From the NCBI GenBank assembly GCA_947846985.1, contig CANTUZ010000025.1, positions 8,678,100-8,742,099 on the forward strand: a stretch of 64,000 nt of DNA. The letters run 5' to 3'. Shown piece after piece: positions 36,062-48,516 of this stretch. The stretch is from Fratercula arctica (lineage: Eukaryota; Chordata; Aves; Charadriiformes; Alcidae). Numbering within the stretch: position 1 is the first letter of the stretch; the number at the start of each line of letters is the position of its first letter. The position numbers and the translations under genes were made by a program. The notes beneath the pieces are model-generated. The model ran no database searches. It was not told where the DNA came from and saw only the letters and a program-made list of their open reading frames with translations.

Positions 36062-39000
36062 ATGTCAAAGGAAGAGAAATGGATTTTCATTTGCTTGTGG
36101 ACACCACAAGGCAGCATGGGGGTGCATGGTTTTGTTTTCTGAAGAGTCCCCAGGGGGTAAGGTGGAGGAGGGTGCTGGATGGGCTGCACAGACCCAGGAG
36201 CAAAATATCCTGCTAATAAATGAAAGATGTGAGAGAGCATGGCCTGGAGCTTGCAAGGGGCCAGAAAGGGGAGACAAGCACCTTATCCTTGGCATTCATT
36301 TATGCTCACAGTGCACAGGAACACAAGACCAGCTCCTAGCACAATCTACCGATTTGTGTATAAAAGTTGCTTTCTGGATCAATTAACTATTATAACTCTC
36401 AAGTTTCTTGAATTTGACTCTGTATTTAATCTGTATTGTGCTGCTCTCTAAGACATTTAATGCTGTAAATTAAGATTAAAGTGCTTAAGATTTTTTTAGT
36501 TGTAGAAGAACAGTTTTGTGTTGTATAATTTTATGTCAGCATAATCTGATGAAGTAAAAATTATCTCCTGCCGACAGTTTGCCTTGAGATGGATCTGGCA
36601 GGAGGACAGCAAATATTAATGATACAGATTTCTTTTTCTTAATAAATCAGTTTTTGCTCTTGTCCCAATGTCTTTGAACAGAAGCCAATCTTCAAGAGAA
36701 AGAACAGAGAACAAAAATCTGGTGCTCTGCCTGAAGAAAAGTTTTCTGCAAGGAATCCTTCCAGTTCCTTGTGCTAACGTACAGTAAATGAGAGTTTTAA
36801 TTCACAGCCCATCTACCTGTGGATTAATTACTGTTTGTTCCACCTGCTGGGAGGAACAAATTCATTTTGAAAACATTACAGGCTGTTTTCCACTGTGCTC
36901 CTCTATAGGTTCGCAGAGCTCAGGCTTGCTCTGTTCTAGATTTAACCATCTCTCTGAGCACAGCTGCACTGCTGGGGGGTGCAGCTTCTGCTGCCTGCAT
37001 ACTCTTGTTCCTACTTCTTAATTAGCTCTATCCCACTTCTTTAAAACAGTATGATAATTTTACATACTTTCATTTTCCTTCTTGTTAGTTGTCATCAGCT
37101 CTCAGTTACCTTTTCTCTTAGGATTCCTTAAAACAGAGGTCTGAAAGACTGCTACACAATGCTGCCAAATGCCTAGGAACGACAACAGAAAACTATTTAA
37201 ATGACTTTTTTTATCCAGAGACTTCATCTAAACCTCTTTGGTATAAGTCTGTCAGCAGAGAACATTTTCCCATGTTTCACTGAAGGCAATTTTCCCACAT
37301 AACATTTCATTATCAATCCCTAATTACCTGCTTTCAAAGAGAAATAAAAAAATTAGATGGGGTTTAATTTTATTTGGATTATTAGAATAAAATTATTAAT
37401 TAGACTTCCTGATTACAACATCGACAACCTATTAAACATCAGTCCTTCTATATTCAAATGATGTAAAAGCAACTCCTTTCTCCTAAAACACCAAAGTAAA
37501 ACAACCAAGAACTTTTCCCCTTCTAAGGGCCTGGAACTGCAGGAAGCAATTGCTCCTCCTCATTTTTATACACTGCAGTAGTGCTGCTAGGCTAACATAA
37601 TGGAAAACCAACAGACTGATCTATTGTTATGGGCATTTGTATGCCACATTATAGGCTGATCATTGCTGGGGTCAGATGTGAGTAAAAACTTTTTAATTCC
37701 ATCCTTGGAAACAACCCTCGAGACAGCAGTTAGGCAGATGCTTGGTTAGCTAAGTGAAGTCATGTTATTTAGTTTTGACAGTCTCCTGTGCAGCTGTTGT
37801 TGTGCAATATTAAACAGCAGCGAATACTAACAAAGCCAATTTCCATTGCAAAGCCTGAAACTATCTTCTAATTTACGAGCAAAATAGCAAAAAAGCTTTT
37901 AAGTGCTGCTGAAGAAAGAAGAAATTAAGCAACTGTGATCAATGAGGTGGCAATGCAACAGGCTCCCATGGAGCAGCACAACCAAGCAACATTTTAAGAG
38001 AGGAAGAGAAAAAAGGGTAAAGGCAGGGAGGGATTAGCCTTGCACAACACCACGCAGGCAGCGCAGGCAGGTCACTTCCTCAGTGGCAGCAATCCTGATC
38101 ATTCTCATCTTCTGCACAACCACAAGAGATTAATGCTTCAGCCCAAGGGCATTGCACCAGCCAGGCAAAATAAACCTGCCTTTATTGCTCATATTTCCAA
38201 ATATGTCAATATGCTACCTGAATAATTTAATGCACTATGCTAGCTTAATCCAAGGAGGCTTTCACATATGCAAACTTTCCCTGACAAACCCCTACCCATC
38301 AGGAATACCCCCAGGTCACCATTCATGCTATTTTGACTGCTTCATCCACTGACGGACAACCAAAGCGACAGCCTCCTACTCAGCAGCTGTATAACAGATG
38401 CCTTCAGCCCTGTGAAATGTAATCCCATTTTAATCAGATCAGAGCTAACAAGGCAGGCTCAGGCCAGCTGACATGGTGGTCACAGCGCTCCACACTGGCT
38501 ATAGGAAAAGGAGTGAGGGTAGTGCCAAGGCGCTGAAGGGAGCGCCAGTTACGGTACCTGCAATGTGGTGCCCAAGACCTGACTCTGAAGCTGCTCTTCA
38601 TCTACCTGGATGACTGTAGGCCCCACTGAACACAAACCGCTGACCAGAGGCAAGGTCTTTGCACAAAAAGAAAGGAGAGACTCTGCAAGCCTGAGTGCCT
38701 TGGAGATCACCTCTGCCCTGCTCGGAAATGTTGCAAAACAGAAGAAAAATTCCTAACAATAAAAAGATCAATGCTTAAAAAAGCCTACTCGGACACCTCA
38801 CTCAATGCAGGTTCACACAAGCAGAGGGAATTTGGGATAAGTTGGAAGCATGGCTGTTGATGTTGGGAAGGGTTGTTCATGGACAATGCACCAAGGCGAA
38901 GTCCATACCTCCACACCTGCAGTCACTGCAGAGGACCACAGCCATATGCAGATTTCGATGTACCTGGGATACCCCAACCTGAGGTAGGAGAATTAATTTT

Positions 39001-41490
39001 TTAAAATTATAACCAGATGATTTCTCAAAACCTGCACAGATTTTTTTTTCCCTTTAAAATTGTCTTAGGGTCATATAAGGGGAAGCAGTTACCATAAGAG
39101 GTTACCACTGCCTACTGCAAGCTGAGGAAGAAGAAAAGATCCCTAATCTTTTCAACAGTAAATTAACTATGCCATTTGCTCATGCATCTTTCCCATTTAT
39201 TAACCAAATCAAAGATGCTCATTCATAACCAAACTTATGTAAAAATAATGCTTCTAATGGCATTACTGATGTTAGGGTGTGGAAATAAGGACAAGAATAT
39301 AGTGCAGAAGATCTGTGTGACAGGAGGTAGAAGGGAAGGCTACTGATGGGCGACAGACTATTAAGTATATTTTGTTACCCACAAAAAAGCCAAAAATAAG
39401 TCAGTTCATCAAAGCCTTGATGTGGGTTGCTTTGGCAGAATATGGGGGATTTGTGATTTGTTTTTTGATATTGGTGAGATCTTACTGATTGGACTTCTCT
39501 TTAACAAAGCGTGAGCCCATAGACTCCTGTTTTTAGGAGAGGGAAGGGCAAATTCCCCATTAGCTCTTAACAAATTCTATATGTGTGGTGAGACTCCCCA
39601 TTAGTTGGGAGGGAAGGAAATGTGGAGACTCAAAGTAAGATCAGTCCCAAGCCCTGAAAAAGACACCGAAGCCCCTTTGCTGGCCATCAACCATGTGGAG
39701 TCATATCACTGCACTTCACAGGCTCCCGTGCAGCAGATGCTGGCCCTGCAATTAAGTCAAGATCAATCACTGTTTTGGTGGAAAAGACAAATGCTTAGAA
39801 GTTTTCAGCAATGCAGAGGTAAACAGAGACCTCTCTGCTTGTGGGACCATGGCTCAGGCACAGTTGTGAGGGTTGGTCACTGCCCATGCTTGGCCTCAAA
39901 AGCCAATGAAGTATCAAGTGGTTTTAATCTAGGACAGCCCAATAACAGGCTTGAAACTACTAAATGAGTAACTGAACTGTGGATAGTAAATTTGAAAAGT
40001 TCCTGAGTTAGGGAAGGAAACAGCAGACCGTGTCAATTATTCCATCCCCAAAAGAAGCAGGGGAGAAGATCCAGCGTGTTTCACAACACTTGCCATAGCC
40101 TTTTCTACTGCCATCTGACTAGCGAGAATCAATGGTCTCCAAACCATCAGTTGCTTATGCTGAATCAGCAGAAAAGGAAAGAAAACCACCACCTCCCAAC
40201 CACATCTCTATAAAGGAGGCTGAAGCAACCTGCCTCAGCTTAAACAGAGATAAAAAGGCTGCCGGCCATTTTATTTTTTTTCATGACATTACATTCCCTT
40301 GATGTTGATCCTGCAGCGCAAACAAGACCTTGGGGCGGGCTGCGGAGGAGCTAAGGCTCAGCGAGAAGGAAAAGGTGAAGGGGGACATGGGAAGGGGAGA
40401 ATTTTGGGTGACTTGGCGAGTTCTACAGCAGCAGAGTGCAGGCTGCCTGTGTTGGGGAAGGAAGCACAGCTCAAACCCACCGATTTCCTTCAGCACCACG
40501 CGAGGCTCACTGAAGAGAGGAGCTAAGCATCAGTTAGCCCCCCACCATCTTGAAAGACACTTTGATCTTTTTTCTTGCTTTTGAGTTGAATTTAAATATT
40601 CTCCTAGTGTTTCCAACCTATATATAACAGCAGCATCAGTCTTGGCTCTGAGGCCTGGAAGCAAAAATCAAACCAAAAGGGAGCCCCGCTACTCTCCCAC
40701 TATCCCCCCCCACCCTCTCGGGGGGCAGCCAGCACTCTCTTACCCTGCATTGCCAGGACAGGGGGTGTAAAGAAGTTCTCAGTGTCTCACCTACTCCAGT
40801 AGAGGTAAGGGACCTTGGCATGCAAAGTAAAACATTTCTCAGTGGGTAGCGTGAGAGTTGCACACTGAGCACTGTTTGATGGAAGAAATTTATGCTTGCT
40901 GAGGACATCACTTGGCAAACTTGATCAGTGAACTCCTGAATTTTTGCCTATTTTTCTATTCTATTTACAATCTGCTGGGTGTCTACTGGTTCCCACGTGC
41001 CCATCTTGGTACTGCAGGAGATGACCACCAAACCTAACCAAACACTGAAACCTTCACTTTATTTCTTGGAAGTTACTAATACTCTCCCTCAGGCCCAATG
41101 GCAATTTAGCACTTGAACTCATTTTCTTTCCCTGGCATATTCCAACACAGCAGTCCCCTTAGCTTGAACTTTCAGCAGCTAAGTGTGTATTAGATGTCGC
41201 ACTGGCATTTGGCCATATAGGTTACAGGAAGCATTATACCACAGAAAGTGGTTAAGACTGTCAGGATTTCCATTACAAATTCCCCCTCCCCCTCTTTTCT
41301 TTCTTCCCACCCCAAGAATTCAGAATTCTGGCATCAGAAAAGAAAAACTCTAATCTGAATCCAAGAGGAAATAAGCTTTTTGAAAAATGCATGCTCTGCG
41401 TTTTAGAAAGACAAACAAGAAGCTTCCTTGCCTTCGAAGGCAAAATTGCTCTTGCTCGCTCTCCTACTGCCAGGGCTCCCCAGCTGAGTG
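36062..41490. other. LHFPL2 intron, nothing recognised
   Basis: About 5.4 kb of apparently unique intron. The open frames are short, overlap on both strands and match nothing I know. Confidence 0.5.
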
Positions 41491-41555
41491 TCCTGGTTCC
41501 AGAGGGGATAGGGTTAATTTTCGCAAGGAGCTGGAACAGGACACGGATATTCTGG
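41491..41555 (+). mobile_element. LTR 5' fragment interrupted by CR1
   Basis: TGTCCTGGTTCCAGAGGGGA followed by AGGGTTAATTTTCGC is the start of a TGTCCTGGTTCC-type avian LTR, related to the ERV-L LTRs in this window. It breaks off where CR1 ORF1 sequence begins. LTR sequence of the same kind resumes after the CR1, at about 45606. Confidence 0.65.
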
Positions 41556-41606
41556 CTCTGGACACAGGCCTCTGGCTGCAGAGAGTGACGGAGCCTGACA
41601 CTTGCG

Positions 41607-42560
41607 ATGGAGGGCAGTGGAGACAACACCTGTGTCAGATGTGAACAGGTAAATGATCTGCTCAGTCAGGTGGCCGAGCTGAAGGATGAAGTGGAGAGGT
41701 TGAGGAGTATCAGGGAATGTGAGAGGGAGATTGACTGGTGGACCCACTCCCTGAGAGAAAGGGAACAGGTTGAGGCCCCGCACAAATCACAGGACCCCCT
41801 CCCTTCTCGTCCCCAGGCAGTAGGAGGGGATCTCAGAGAAGAGGGGGAATGGAAACAGGTCCCTGCTTGGGGAAGCAGGCAAATACCCTCCCGGCCCCTC
41901 CCACCTTCCCAGTTACACTTGCAGAACAGGTATGGAGTCCTGCAGGAGGAACCGGCTGTTGGAGAGGAGGATGATACACCCAGGCCAGAAATGTTAGAAA
42001 GACCAAGTCGCCATGGACCCAGCATCACAACTGGCTCCAAAAGGAAAAGCAGACGGGTCATTGTTGTGGGTGACTCTCTACTGAGGGGGGCAGAGGGGAC
42101 AATATGCTGTCCTGACCCAGGTCACAGGGAAGTCTGCAGCCTCCCTGGGGCACGAGTCAGGGATGTGTTGGACAAACTTCCTGCCCTAGTAAACTCCTCT
42201 GACTATTACCCCCTTTTAGTATTTCAGGTGGGTAGTGATGAAGTGGGTAGAAGGAGCCCAAAATCAATTAAAAGAGATTTTAGAGACTTGGGACAGCTGC
42301 TTAAGGGATCAGGATCGCAAGTTGTGTTCTCCTCTATCCCTTCAGTGGCAATCATGAATGAGGAAATTAACAGGAAGAGGCAACAGGTCAACTCGTGGCT
42401 CTGGGACTGGTGTTATCAGCAGGGCTTTGGGTTTTTTGATCATAGGCTGCTATACGAGACACCTGGCCTGCTGGTGGCAGGTGGGATGCACCTGTCCCAG
42501 AAGGGGAAAAGAATTTTGGGGCAGGAGTTAGCAGGGCTCATTGAGAAGGCTTTAAACTAG
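41607..42560 (+). CDS. CR1 ORF1 protein: zinc-binding motif, coiled coil, SGNH esterase-like domain
   Basis: 317 codons from this Met. The same frame extends upstream across a single TGA at 41586-41588, where a Cys is expected by comparison with the CR1 at 2860, so the true start is further 5'. Visible parts are CVRC (9-12), a coiled coil (about 16-45), a Pro/Glu-rich linker (about 55-140) and an SGNH-hydrolase-like domain (150-317) with VIVVGDSLL (GDS 155-157), QVGSDE (209-211) and GGMHLSQKG (His295). In related CR1 copies, as I remember them, the Asn block is N-D and the last block D-G-x-H. Here these are S-D and G-G-M-H, so esterase activity is doubtful. Confidence 0.85.
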   Translation: MEGSGDNTCVRCEQVNDLLSQVAELKDEVERLRSIRECEREIDWWTHSLREREQVEAPHKSQDPLPSRPQAVGGDLREEGEWKQVPAWGSRQIPSRPLPPSQLHLQNRYGVLQEEPAVGEEDDTPRPEMLERPSRHGPSITTGSKRKSRRVIVVGDSLLRGAEGTICCPDPGHREVCSLPGARVRDVLDKLPALVNSSDYYPLLVFQVGSDEVGRRSPKSIKRDFRDLGQLLKGSGSQVVFSSIPSVAIMNEEINRKRQQVNSWLWDWCYQQGFGFFDHRLLYETPGLLVAGGMHLSQKGKRILGQELAGLIEKALN

Positions 42561-42617
42561 ATATGAGGGGGGGAAGGGGAGATAACTGGGCCCGTCAGGA
42601 CTAAACCCAAGGGAAAC

Positions 42618-45523
42618 ATGCCAGGGCTTGAAGAATGGTGGACTAGTGAGGACTCTCGCTCTGCCATTTCATTTGAGAGAAGGGATAGATGTTTAGAAAT
42701 CATGGAAGCACCTGAGAAGGATCTGGTAGGAAATGGGGCCCACACTCACAAAAAGGTGTTGGAATCATTAGCTCATCTGAAGTGCATCTATACCAATGCA
42801 CGCAGTATGAGCAACAAACAGGGGGAGCTAGAAGCCATGATGCACCAGGAAAACTATGACATAGTGGCTATCACAGAAACGTGGTGGGATGCCTCACATG
42901 ACTGGAGTGCCACAATCGATGGCTACAAGCTCTTCAGGAGGGATAGACAGGAAAGGAGAGGCAGTGGAGTGGCCCTGTATGTTAGAGAATGCTATGAGAG
43001 CTCGGAAATCAAGTATAGCGATGATGGGGTTGAGAGTGTTTGGCTTAGGTTAAGGGCCAATAAAGCTGATATTGCTGTGGGAGTCTGCTATAGCAGTGAG
43101 GCGGATGAAGCTTTCTATAAGCAGCTGGGGAAATCTTGTAGTCACTTGCCGTTGTTCTTGTGGGGGACTTTAACCTCCCAGATATCTGCTGGGAATACAA
43201 CACAGCAGAGAGGGAACAATCCAGGAGGTTCCTGGAATGTGTGGAGGATAACTTCCTCACACAGCTGGTAAGTAAGCCGACCAGGGAAGGTGCCCTCCTG
43301 GACCTGCTTCTTGTGAACAGGGAAGAACTTGTGGGGGAAGTAAAGGTTGGTGGCCATCTAGGGCACAGTGATCATGAGATGACTGAGTTTTTGATTCTTG
43401 GAGAAACAAGGAGAGGGGTTAATAAAACTGCCACCTTAGACTTCCAGAGGGCAAACTTTGACCTGTTCAGAAGACTGCTGGACAAAATCCCTTGGGAGGC
43501 TGCCCTGAAGGATATAGGAGCCCAGGAAGGCTGGACATACTTCAAGAGAAAAGTCTTAAAGGCACAGGAGGAGGCTGTCCCCGTGTGCCAAAAAACAAGT
43601 AGGCAGGGAAGGAGACTGGCCTGGCTAAATAGGGACCTTTGGCTGGACCTCAAGAACAAAAGGAGAGTCTATGACCTTTGGAAGAGGGGGCAGGTCTCTC
43701 ATGAAGACTATAAGGATGTAGTAAAGCTATGCAGGGAGAAAATTAGGAGAGCCAAAGCGCAGCTAGAGCTCAACCTAGCTACAGCTGTTAAGGATAACAA
43801 AAAATGTTTCTATAAATTCATTAACAACAAAAGAAGGATTAGGGAAAATCTCCCTCCCTTATTGGATGCAGAGGGAAACATAGTCACAAAGGATGAGGAA
43901 AAGGCTGAGGTGCTCAATGCCTACTTTGCCTCAGTCTTTAGCAGTGGAACTAGCTGTTCCCTGGGCACCCAGCCTCATGAGCTAGGAGACAGGGAGGGGA
44001 AGCTGAACGAGGTCATCACAATTAAAGAGGAAGTGATCAGTGACCTGCTACACCGCTTGGATGCACACAAGTCTATGGGGCCGGATGGGTTACATCCAAG
44101 AGTGCTGAAAGAGTTGGCAGACGTGCTCGCCAAGCCACTTTCCATTATCTACCTGAAGTCATGGCTAACCAGGGAGGTCCCAATGGACTGGAGGGTAGCA
44201 AATGTAGCACCCATCTACAAGAAAGGCAGAAAGGAGGATCCGGGAAACTATAGACCTGTCAGTCTGACCTCGGTAGCAGGGAAGGTCATGGAGCAGATCA
44301 TCTTGAGTGCCATTACAAGTCATATAATGGACAAGCAGGGGATCAGGCCTAGTCATCATGGGTTTATGAAAGGCAGGTTCTGCTTGACGAACCTGATCTC
44401 CTTCTATGACAAGATGACCCGATTATTGGACGAGGGAAAGGCTGTGGATATTATCTACCTAGACTTTCGAAAAGCATTTGACACTGTTCCCCATAGAATT
44501 CTCATGGAAAAACTGGCTGCTCATGGCCTGGATGAGCATACGATCTGCTGGATCAAGCACTGGCTGGATGGACGGTCCCAAAGAGTGGTGGTCAATGGAG
44601 TTAAATCCAGCTGGCGGCCGGTCACAAGTGGTGTTCCTCAGGGCTCAGTGTTGGGACCATTTCTGTTTGACATCTTTATTGATGATCTTGATAAGGACAT
44701 AGAGTGTATCATCAGTAAGTTTGCAGATGACACCAAGTTAAGCGGGAGTGTTGATCTGCATGAGGATAGGGAGGCTCTACAGAGAGACTTGGATAGATTG
44801 GACCGATGGGCCAACGCTAATGGAATGTGCTTCAACAAGGCCAAGTGCCAGGTCCTGCACTTGGGCCACAACAACCCCATGCATCGCTACAGGCTTGGGG
44901 AAGTGTGGCTGGAGAGCTGCCTGGCAGAAAAGGACCTGGGGGTTCTAATTGACAAGCAGCTGAATATGAGCCAGCAGTGTGCCCAGGTGGCCAAGAAAGC
45001 CAATGGCATCCTGGCTTGTATTAGAAATAGCGTGACCAGCAGAAGTAGGGAGGTGATTGTCCCCCTGTACTCAGCACTGGTGAGGCCACACCTTGAGTAT
45101 TGTGTCCAGTTTTGGGCACCTCAATACGAGAGAGATATCAAGGTGCTGGAGCGAGTGCAGAGGAGGGCAACGAAGCTGGTGAAGGGCCTGGAGAATAAAT
45201 CTTATGAGGAGCGATTGAAGGAGCTGGGACTGTTTAGTTTGAGGAAGAGGAGGCTGAGGGGAGACCTCATCACTCTCTACAACTACTTGAAAGGACGTTG
45301 TAGAGAGGTTGGTGCTGGTCTCTTCTCACAGGTAATTAGCGATAGAACAAGAGGGAATGGCTTCAAGCTGCAACAGGGTAGGTTTAGACTGGACATTAGG
45401 AAAAAATTCTTCACAGAAAGGGTGGTCAGACACTGGAACAGGCTGCCCAGGGAGGTGGTGGAGTCACCATCCCTGAATGTGTTTAAGAGTCGTTTAGATG
45501 TGGTGTTAGGGGATATGGTGTAG
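42618..45523 (+). pseudogene. CR1 ORF2: endonuclease and reverse transcriptase, one frameshift
   Basis: The N-terminal apurinic-type endonuclease runs from 42618 to about 43150 in one frame: TNARSMSNKQ, the catalytic-type ITETWWD and GYKLFRRDRQ. The frame then shifts near 43140-43160, and 43160-45523 is open for 787 codons. Counting from Met at 43160: GDFN (2-5), SDH (70-72, end of the endonuclease), then RT with NYRPVSLTS (363-371), [13 protein letters not shown] (433-445), [10 protein letters not shown] (491-500), catalytic FADD (521-524) and the conserved C-terminal domain ending LGDMV. Only the shift separates this copy from a complete ORF2. Confidence 0.9.
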
Positions 45524-45605
45524 GGGAGAACTTTGTAGAGTGGGGTTGATGGTTGGACTTGATGATCCCAAGGGTCTTTTCCAACCTAAATGATTCTATG
45601 ATTCT

Positions 45606-45690
45606 ATTCCATACCACGTGATGCCATGCCCAATATATAGCAGGGGAGCTGGCCAGGAGCGGGGTGGTGTCCTGGTTAATCTGCACATCA
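45606..45690 (+). mobile_element. LTR fragment after the CR1
   Basis: TTCCATACCACGTGATGCC, then CCCAATATATAGCAGGGGAG (a TATA-like box), then AGCGGGGTGG. This is the core-promoter part of a TGTCCTGGTTCC-type LTR, in line with the fragment at 41491. The sequence after about 45690 no longer resembles an LTR to me. Confidence 0.6.
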
Positions 45691-45785
45691 GTCAGCTGCA
45701 GGCCATACTGCCAGCTGTGGGGAAGAGGCTGTGTCAGCCCAGCCATGAAACTAGGGGCCAGCTCTGCCGAGCTGTGCCCTTAAAT

Positions 45786-45801
45786 TTAAAAAAAAAAAAA
45801 A
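45786..45801 (+). repeat. Poly-A tract
   Basis: A TTTAAATTTAAAAAAAAAA-type run between the LTR fragment and the next CR1. Confidence 0.7.
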
Positions 45802-45899
45802 GCCAAGAAAAGCTGTTGATCGATGAACTTCATAGAGGAAACTGTGTCAGAGACAGAAGGCTGAACCTGTTTTAGGCTCTGTCCTAATCTCCCCCCACC

Positions 45900-48225
45900 C
45901 TCCTTTTGAGGCCAGGAGCCAACAAGGAGAGGAGTACTACTGGACCTAGTACTGACAAACACAGAGGAACTGGTGGAGGACATTAAGGTTGGGGGAAGTC
46001 TTGCCTATAGTGATCACGAGAAGATAGAGTTCAGGATCATGGGCAGTATGCACAAAACAACAAGTAGGATTGCAACCTTGGACTTCAGGAGGGCTAACTT
46101 TGACCTCTTCAAGAAACTGCTTGGAGAGATCCCATGGGCTAGGGCTCTGGAAGGCAAAGGGGCTCAAGAGAGCTGCTTGGAAAGCTACCACTTTCTCCAA
46201 GCTCAGGATCGGTGCATCCCAAAGAGCAAAAAATCAGGCAAGGGATGCAGGAGACCTGCATGGTTGAGCAGGGAGCTTCTGAAAAAGCTCAAGTGGAAGA
46301 AGGAAGTTTACAGCGCGTGGAAGAAGGGACTGACCACTTGGGAAGATTACAAGAATGCTGTCAGAGTAAGCAGGGATGAAACGAGGAAAGCCGAGGCCTC
46401 CTTGGAATTAAACCTGGCAAGGGATGTTCAAGGTCAACAGGAAGGGCTTCTTCAAGTATATTGGAGGCAAAAGGAAAACTAGAGAAAATGCGGGCCCACT
46501 GTTGAATGAGACAGGAGCCATGGTGACAGAGGATGCGGAGAAGGCGGAGTTACTGAATGCCTTCTTTGCTTTGGTCTTTACTGCTCAGGCCAGCCCTCAG
46601 GAGTCCCAGACTTTGGAGAAAGTAGCAGGGAAATTCTGGACAAAGGAAGACTTCCCCTTGGTTGAGGAGGATCAAGTTAGAGATCAATTAAGTCAATTGG
46701 ATATCCACAAGTCCATGGGTCCTGATAGGATGCACCCGAGAGTGCTGAGGGAGCTGGCAGAAGTCATTGCTGGGTCACTCTCCATCATCTTTGAAAGGTC
46801 CTGGAGAACAGGTGAGGTGTCTGAGGACTGGAGGAAAGCCAGCGTCACTCCAGTCTTCAAAAAGGGCAAGAAGGAGGACCCGGGGAACTACAGGCCGGTC
46901 AGCCTCACCTCCATCCCTGGAAAGATGATGGAACAGCTCATTCTGGGCATCATCTCAAGGCACGTGGAGGAAAAGAAAGCTATCGGAAGTAGTCAACACA
47001 GATTCATCAAGGGGAAATCATGTCTGACTATTCTGATAGTCTTCTATGATGGCATGACTGGATGGACAGATGAGGGGAGGGCAGTGGATGTTGTCTACCT
47101 TGACTTCAGCAAGGCATTCGACACCATCTCCCACAGCATCCTCATAGGGAAGCTTAGGAAGTGTGGGTTAGATGAATGGGCAGTGGGGCGAATAGGAAAC
47201 TGGTTGAAAGAGAGAGCTCAGAGGGTCGTGATTAGTGGCACAGAGTCTAGTTGGAGGTCAGTGATGAGTGGTGTCCCCCAGGGGTCAGTACTGGGCCCAG
47301 TCCTCTTCAATATATTCATCAATGACCTGGACGAAGGGATAGAGTGCACCCTCAGCAAGTTTGCTGATGACACAAAGCTGGGGAGGGGTGGCTGACACAC
47401 CAGAAGGCTCTGCTGCCATACAGAGAGACCTGGACAGGCTGGAGAGTTGGGCAGAGAGAAACCTTATGAAATTCAACAAGGGCAAGTGTAGGGTGCTGCC
47501 CCTGGGGAGGAATAACCCCATGCACCAGTACAGGTTGGGGGCTGACCTGCTGGAGACCTGGGAGTCCTGGTGGACAACAGGATGACCATGAGCCAGCAAT
47601 GTGCCCTTGTGGCCAAGAAGGCCAATGGCATCCTGGGGTGCATCAAGAAGAGTGTGGCCAGCAGGTCGAGGGAGGTTATCCTCCCCCTCTACTCTGCCTT
47701 GATGAGGTCGCATCTGGAGTACTGTGTCCAGTTCTGGGGTCCCTGGTTCAAGGAGGACAGGGAACTGCTGGAGAGGGTACAGCAAAGGGCTACCAAGATG
47801 ATTTGGATATTGGAACACCTCTCTCATGAAGAAAGGCTGAGGGACTTGGGTCTTTTTAGTCTGGAAAAAAGACAACTGAGGGGGGACCTTATCAATGCTT
47901 ATAAATACTTAAAGGGTGGGTGTCAGGAGGATGGGGCCAGGCTCTTTTCAGTGGTGCCCAGTGACAGGACAAGGGGTAATGGGCAGAAACTTGAACATAG
48001 GAAGTTCCACCTCAACATGAGGAGGAACTTCTTTACTTTGAGGGTGGCAGAGCACTGGAACAGGCTGCCCAGAGAGGTGGTGGAGTCTCCGTCTCTGGAG
48101 ACATTCAAAACCCACCTGGACACGTTCCTGTGCAACCTGCTCTAGGTGACCCTGCTCTGGCAGGGGGGTTGGACTAGATGATCTCCAGAGGTCTCTTCCA
48201 ACCCCTATCATTCTGTGATTCTGTG
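45900..48225 (+). mobile_element. CR1 LINE, 5'-truncated, next to LHFPL2 exon
   Basis: It begins in the ORF2 endonuclease C-terminus (DIKVGGSLAYSDHEKIEF near 45982). The RT is open from 46424 to 47395 (323 codons: [54 protein letters not shown]), and the C-terminal region is open from 47570 to 48145. Frame changes occur near 46430, 47390 and 47560. The 3' end has GGTTGGACTAGATGATCTCC and ATTCTGTGATTCTGTG repeats. It ends about 290 bp from the LHFPL2 splice donor. Confidence 0.9.
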
Positions 48226-48516
48226 AGAAAAGTTTTTGTTTGAGATTCAAACAGAGGGGAAAAAACTGAACAGCAAACAAAAGAAACACCGGTCAGTTCA
48301 TTTTGGCACGCACCAAGCTGCAATCCTGCTGCCAATGTCAATGTAGTACATGCTGTGTAGCTATAAATTTCATTTGTGTTTGAATAAACACCAGCATATA
48401 GAACTGCTTTGGGTTTGCCTAACACAGTCCATTTGTAGACAGAACAGAATCAGTATGTTTCTTCAGCTGAATGGCACAAAAATTAAAATCTTTTGCTGGT
48501 CTCAAAGTACACATAC

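Larger units (their letters stand above)
41556..45605 (+). mobile_element. CR1 LINE, nearly full length and young-looking
   Basis: It carries both ORFs with few breaks: one TGA in the N-terminus of ORF1 (41586-41588) and one frameshift in ORF2 near 43150. The 3' end has GGTTGGACTTGATGATCC and terminal GATTCTATGATTCT. It is inserted in an LTR, within the LHFPL2 intron and antisense to that gene. The 5' edge is approximate, and part of the 5' UTR is missing. Confidence 0.9.
27928..48516 (-). other. LHFPL2: LHFPL2 intron between the two coding exons
   Basis: A 20.6-kb intron bounded by GTATGT (minus strand, 48516-48511) and TTTATTTCTAG. It hosts an ERV-L provirus, LTR fragments and two CR1 elements, annotated separately. 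Confidence 0.8.

Noticed and set aside
36021..36386. Plus-strand frame of 121 codons
   Set aside because: Its start lies in the LTR U5 and it runs into intron. Chance frame.
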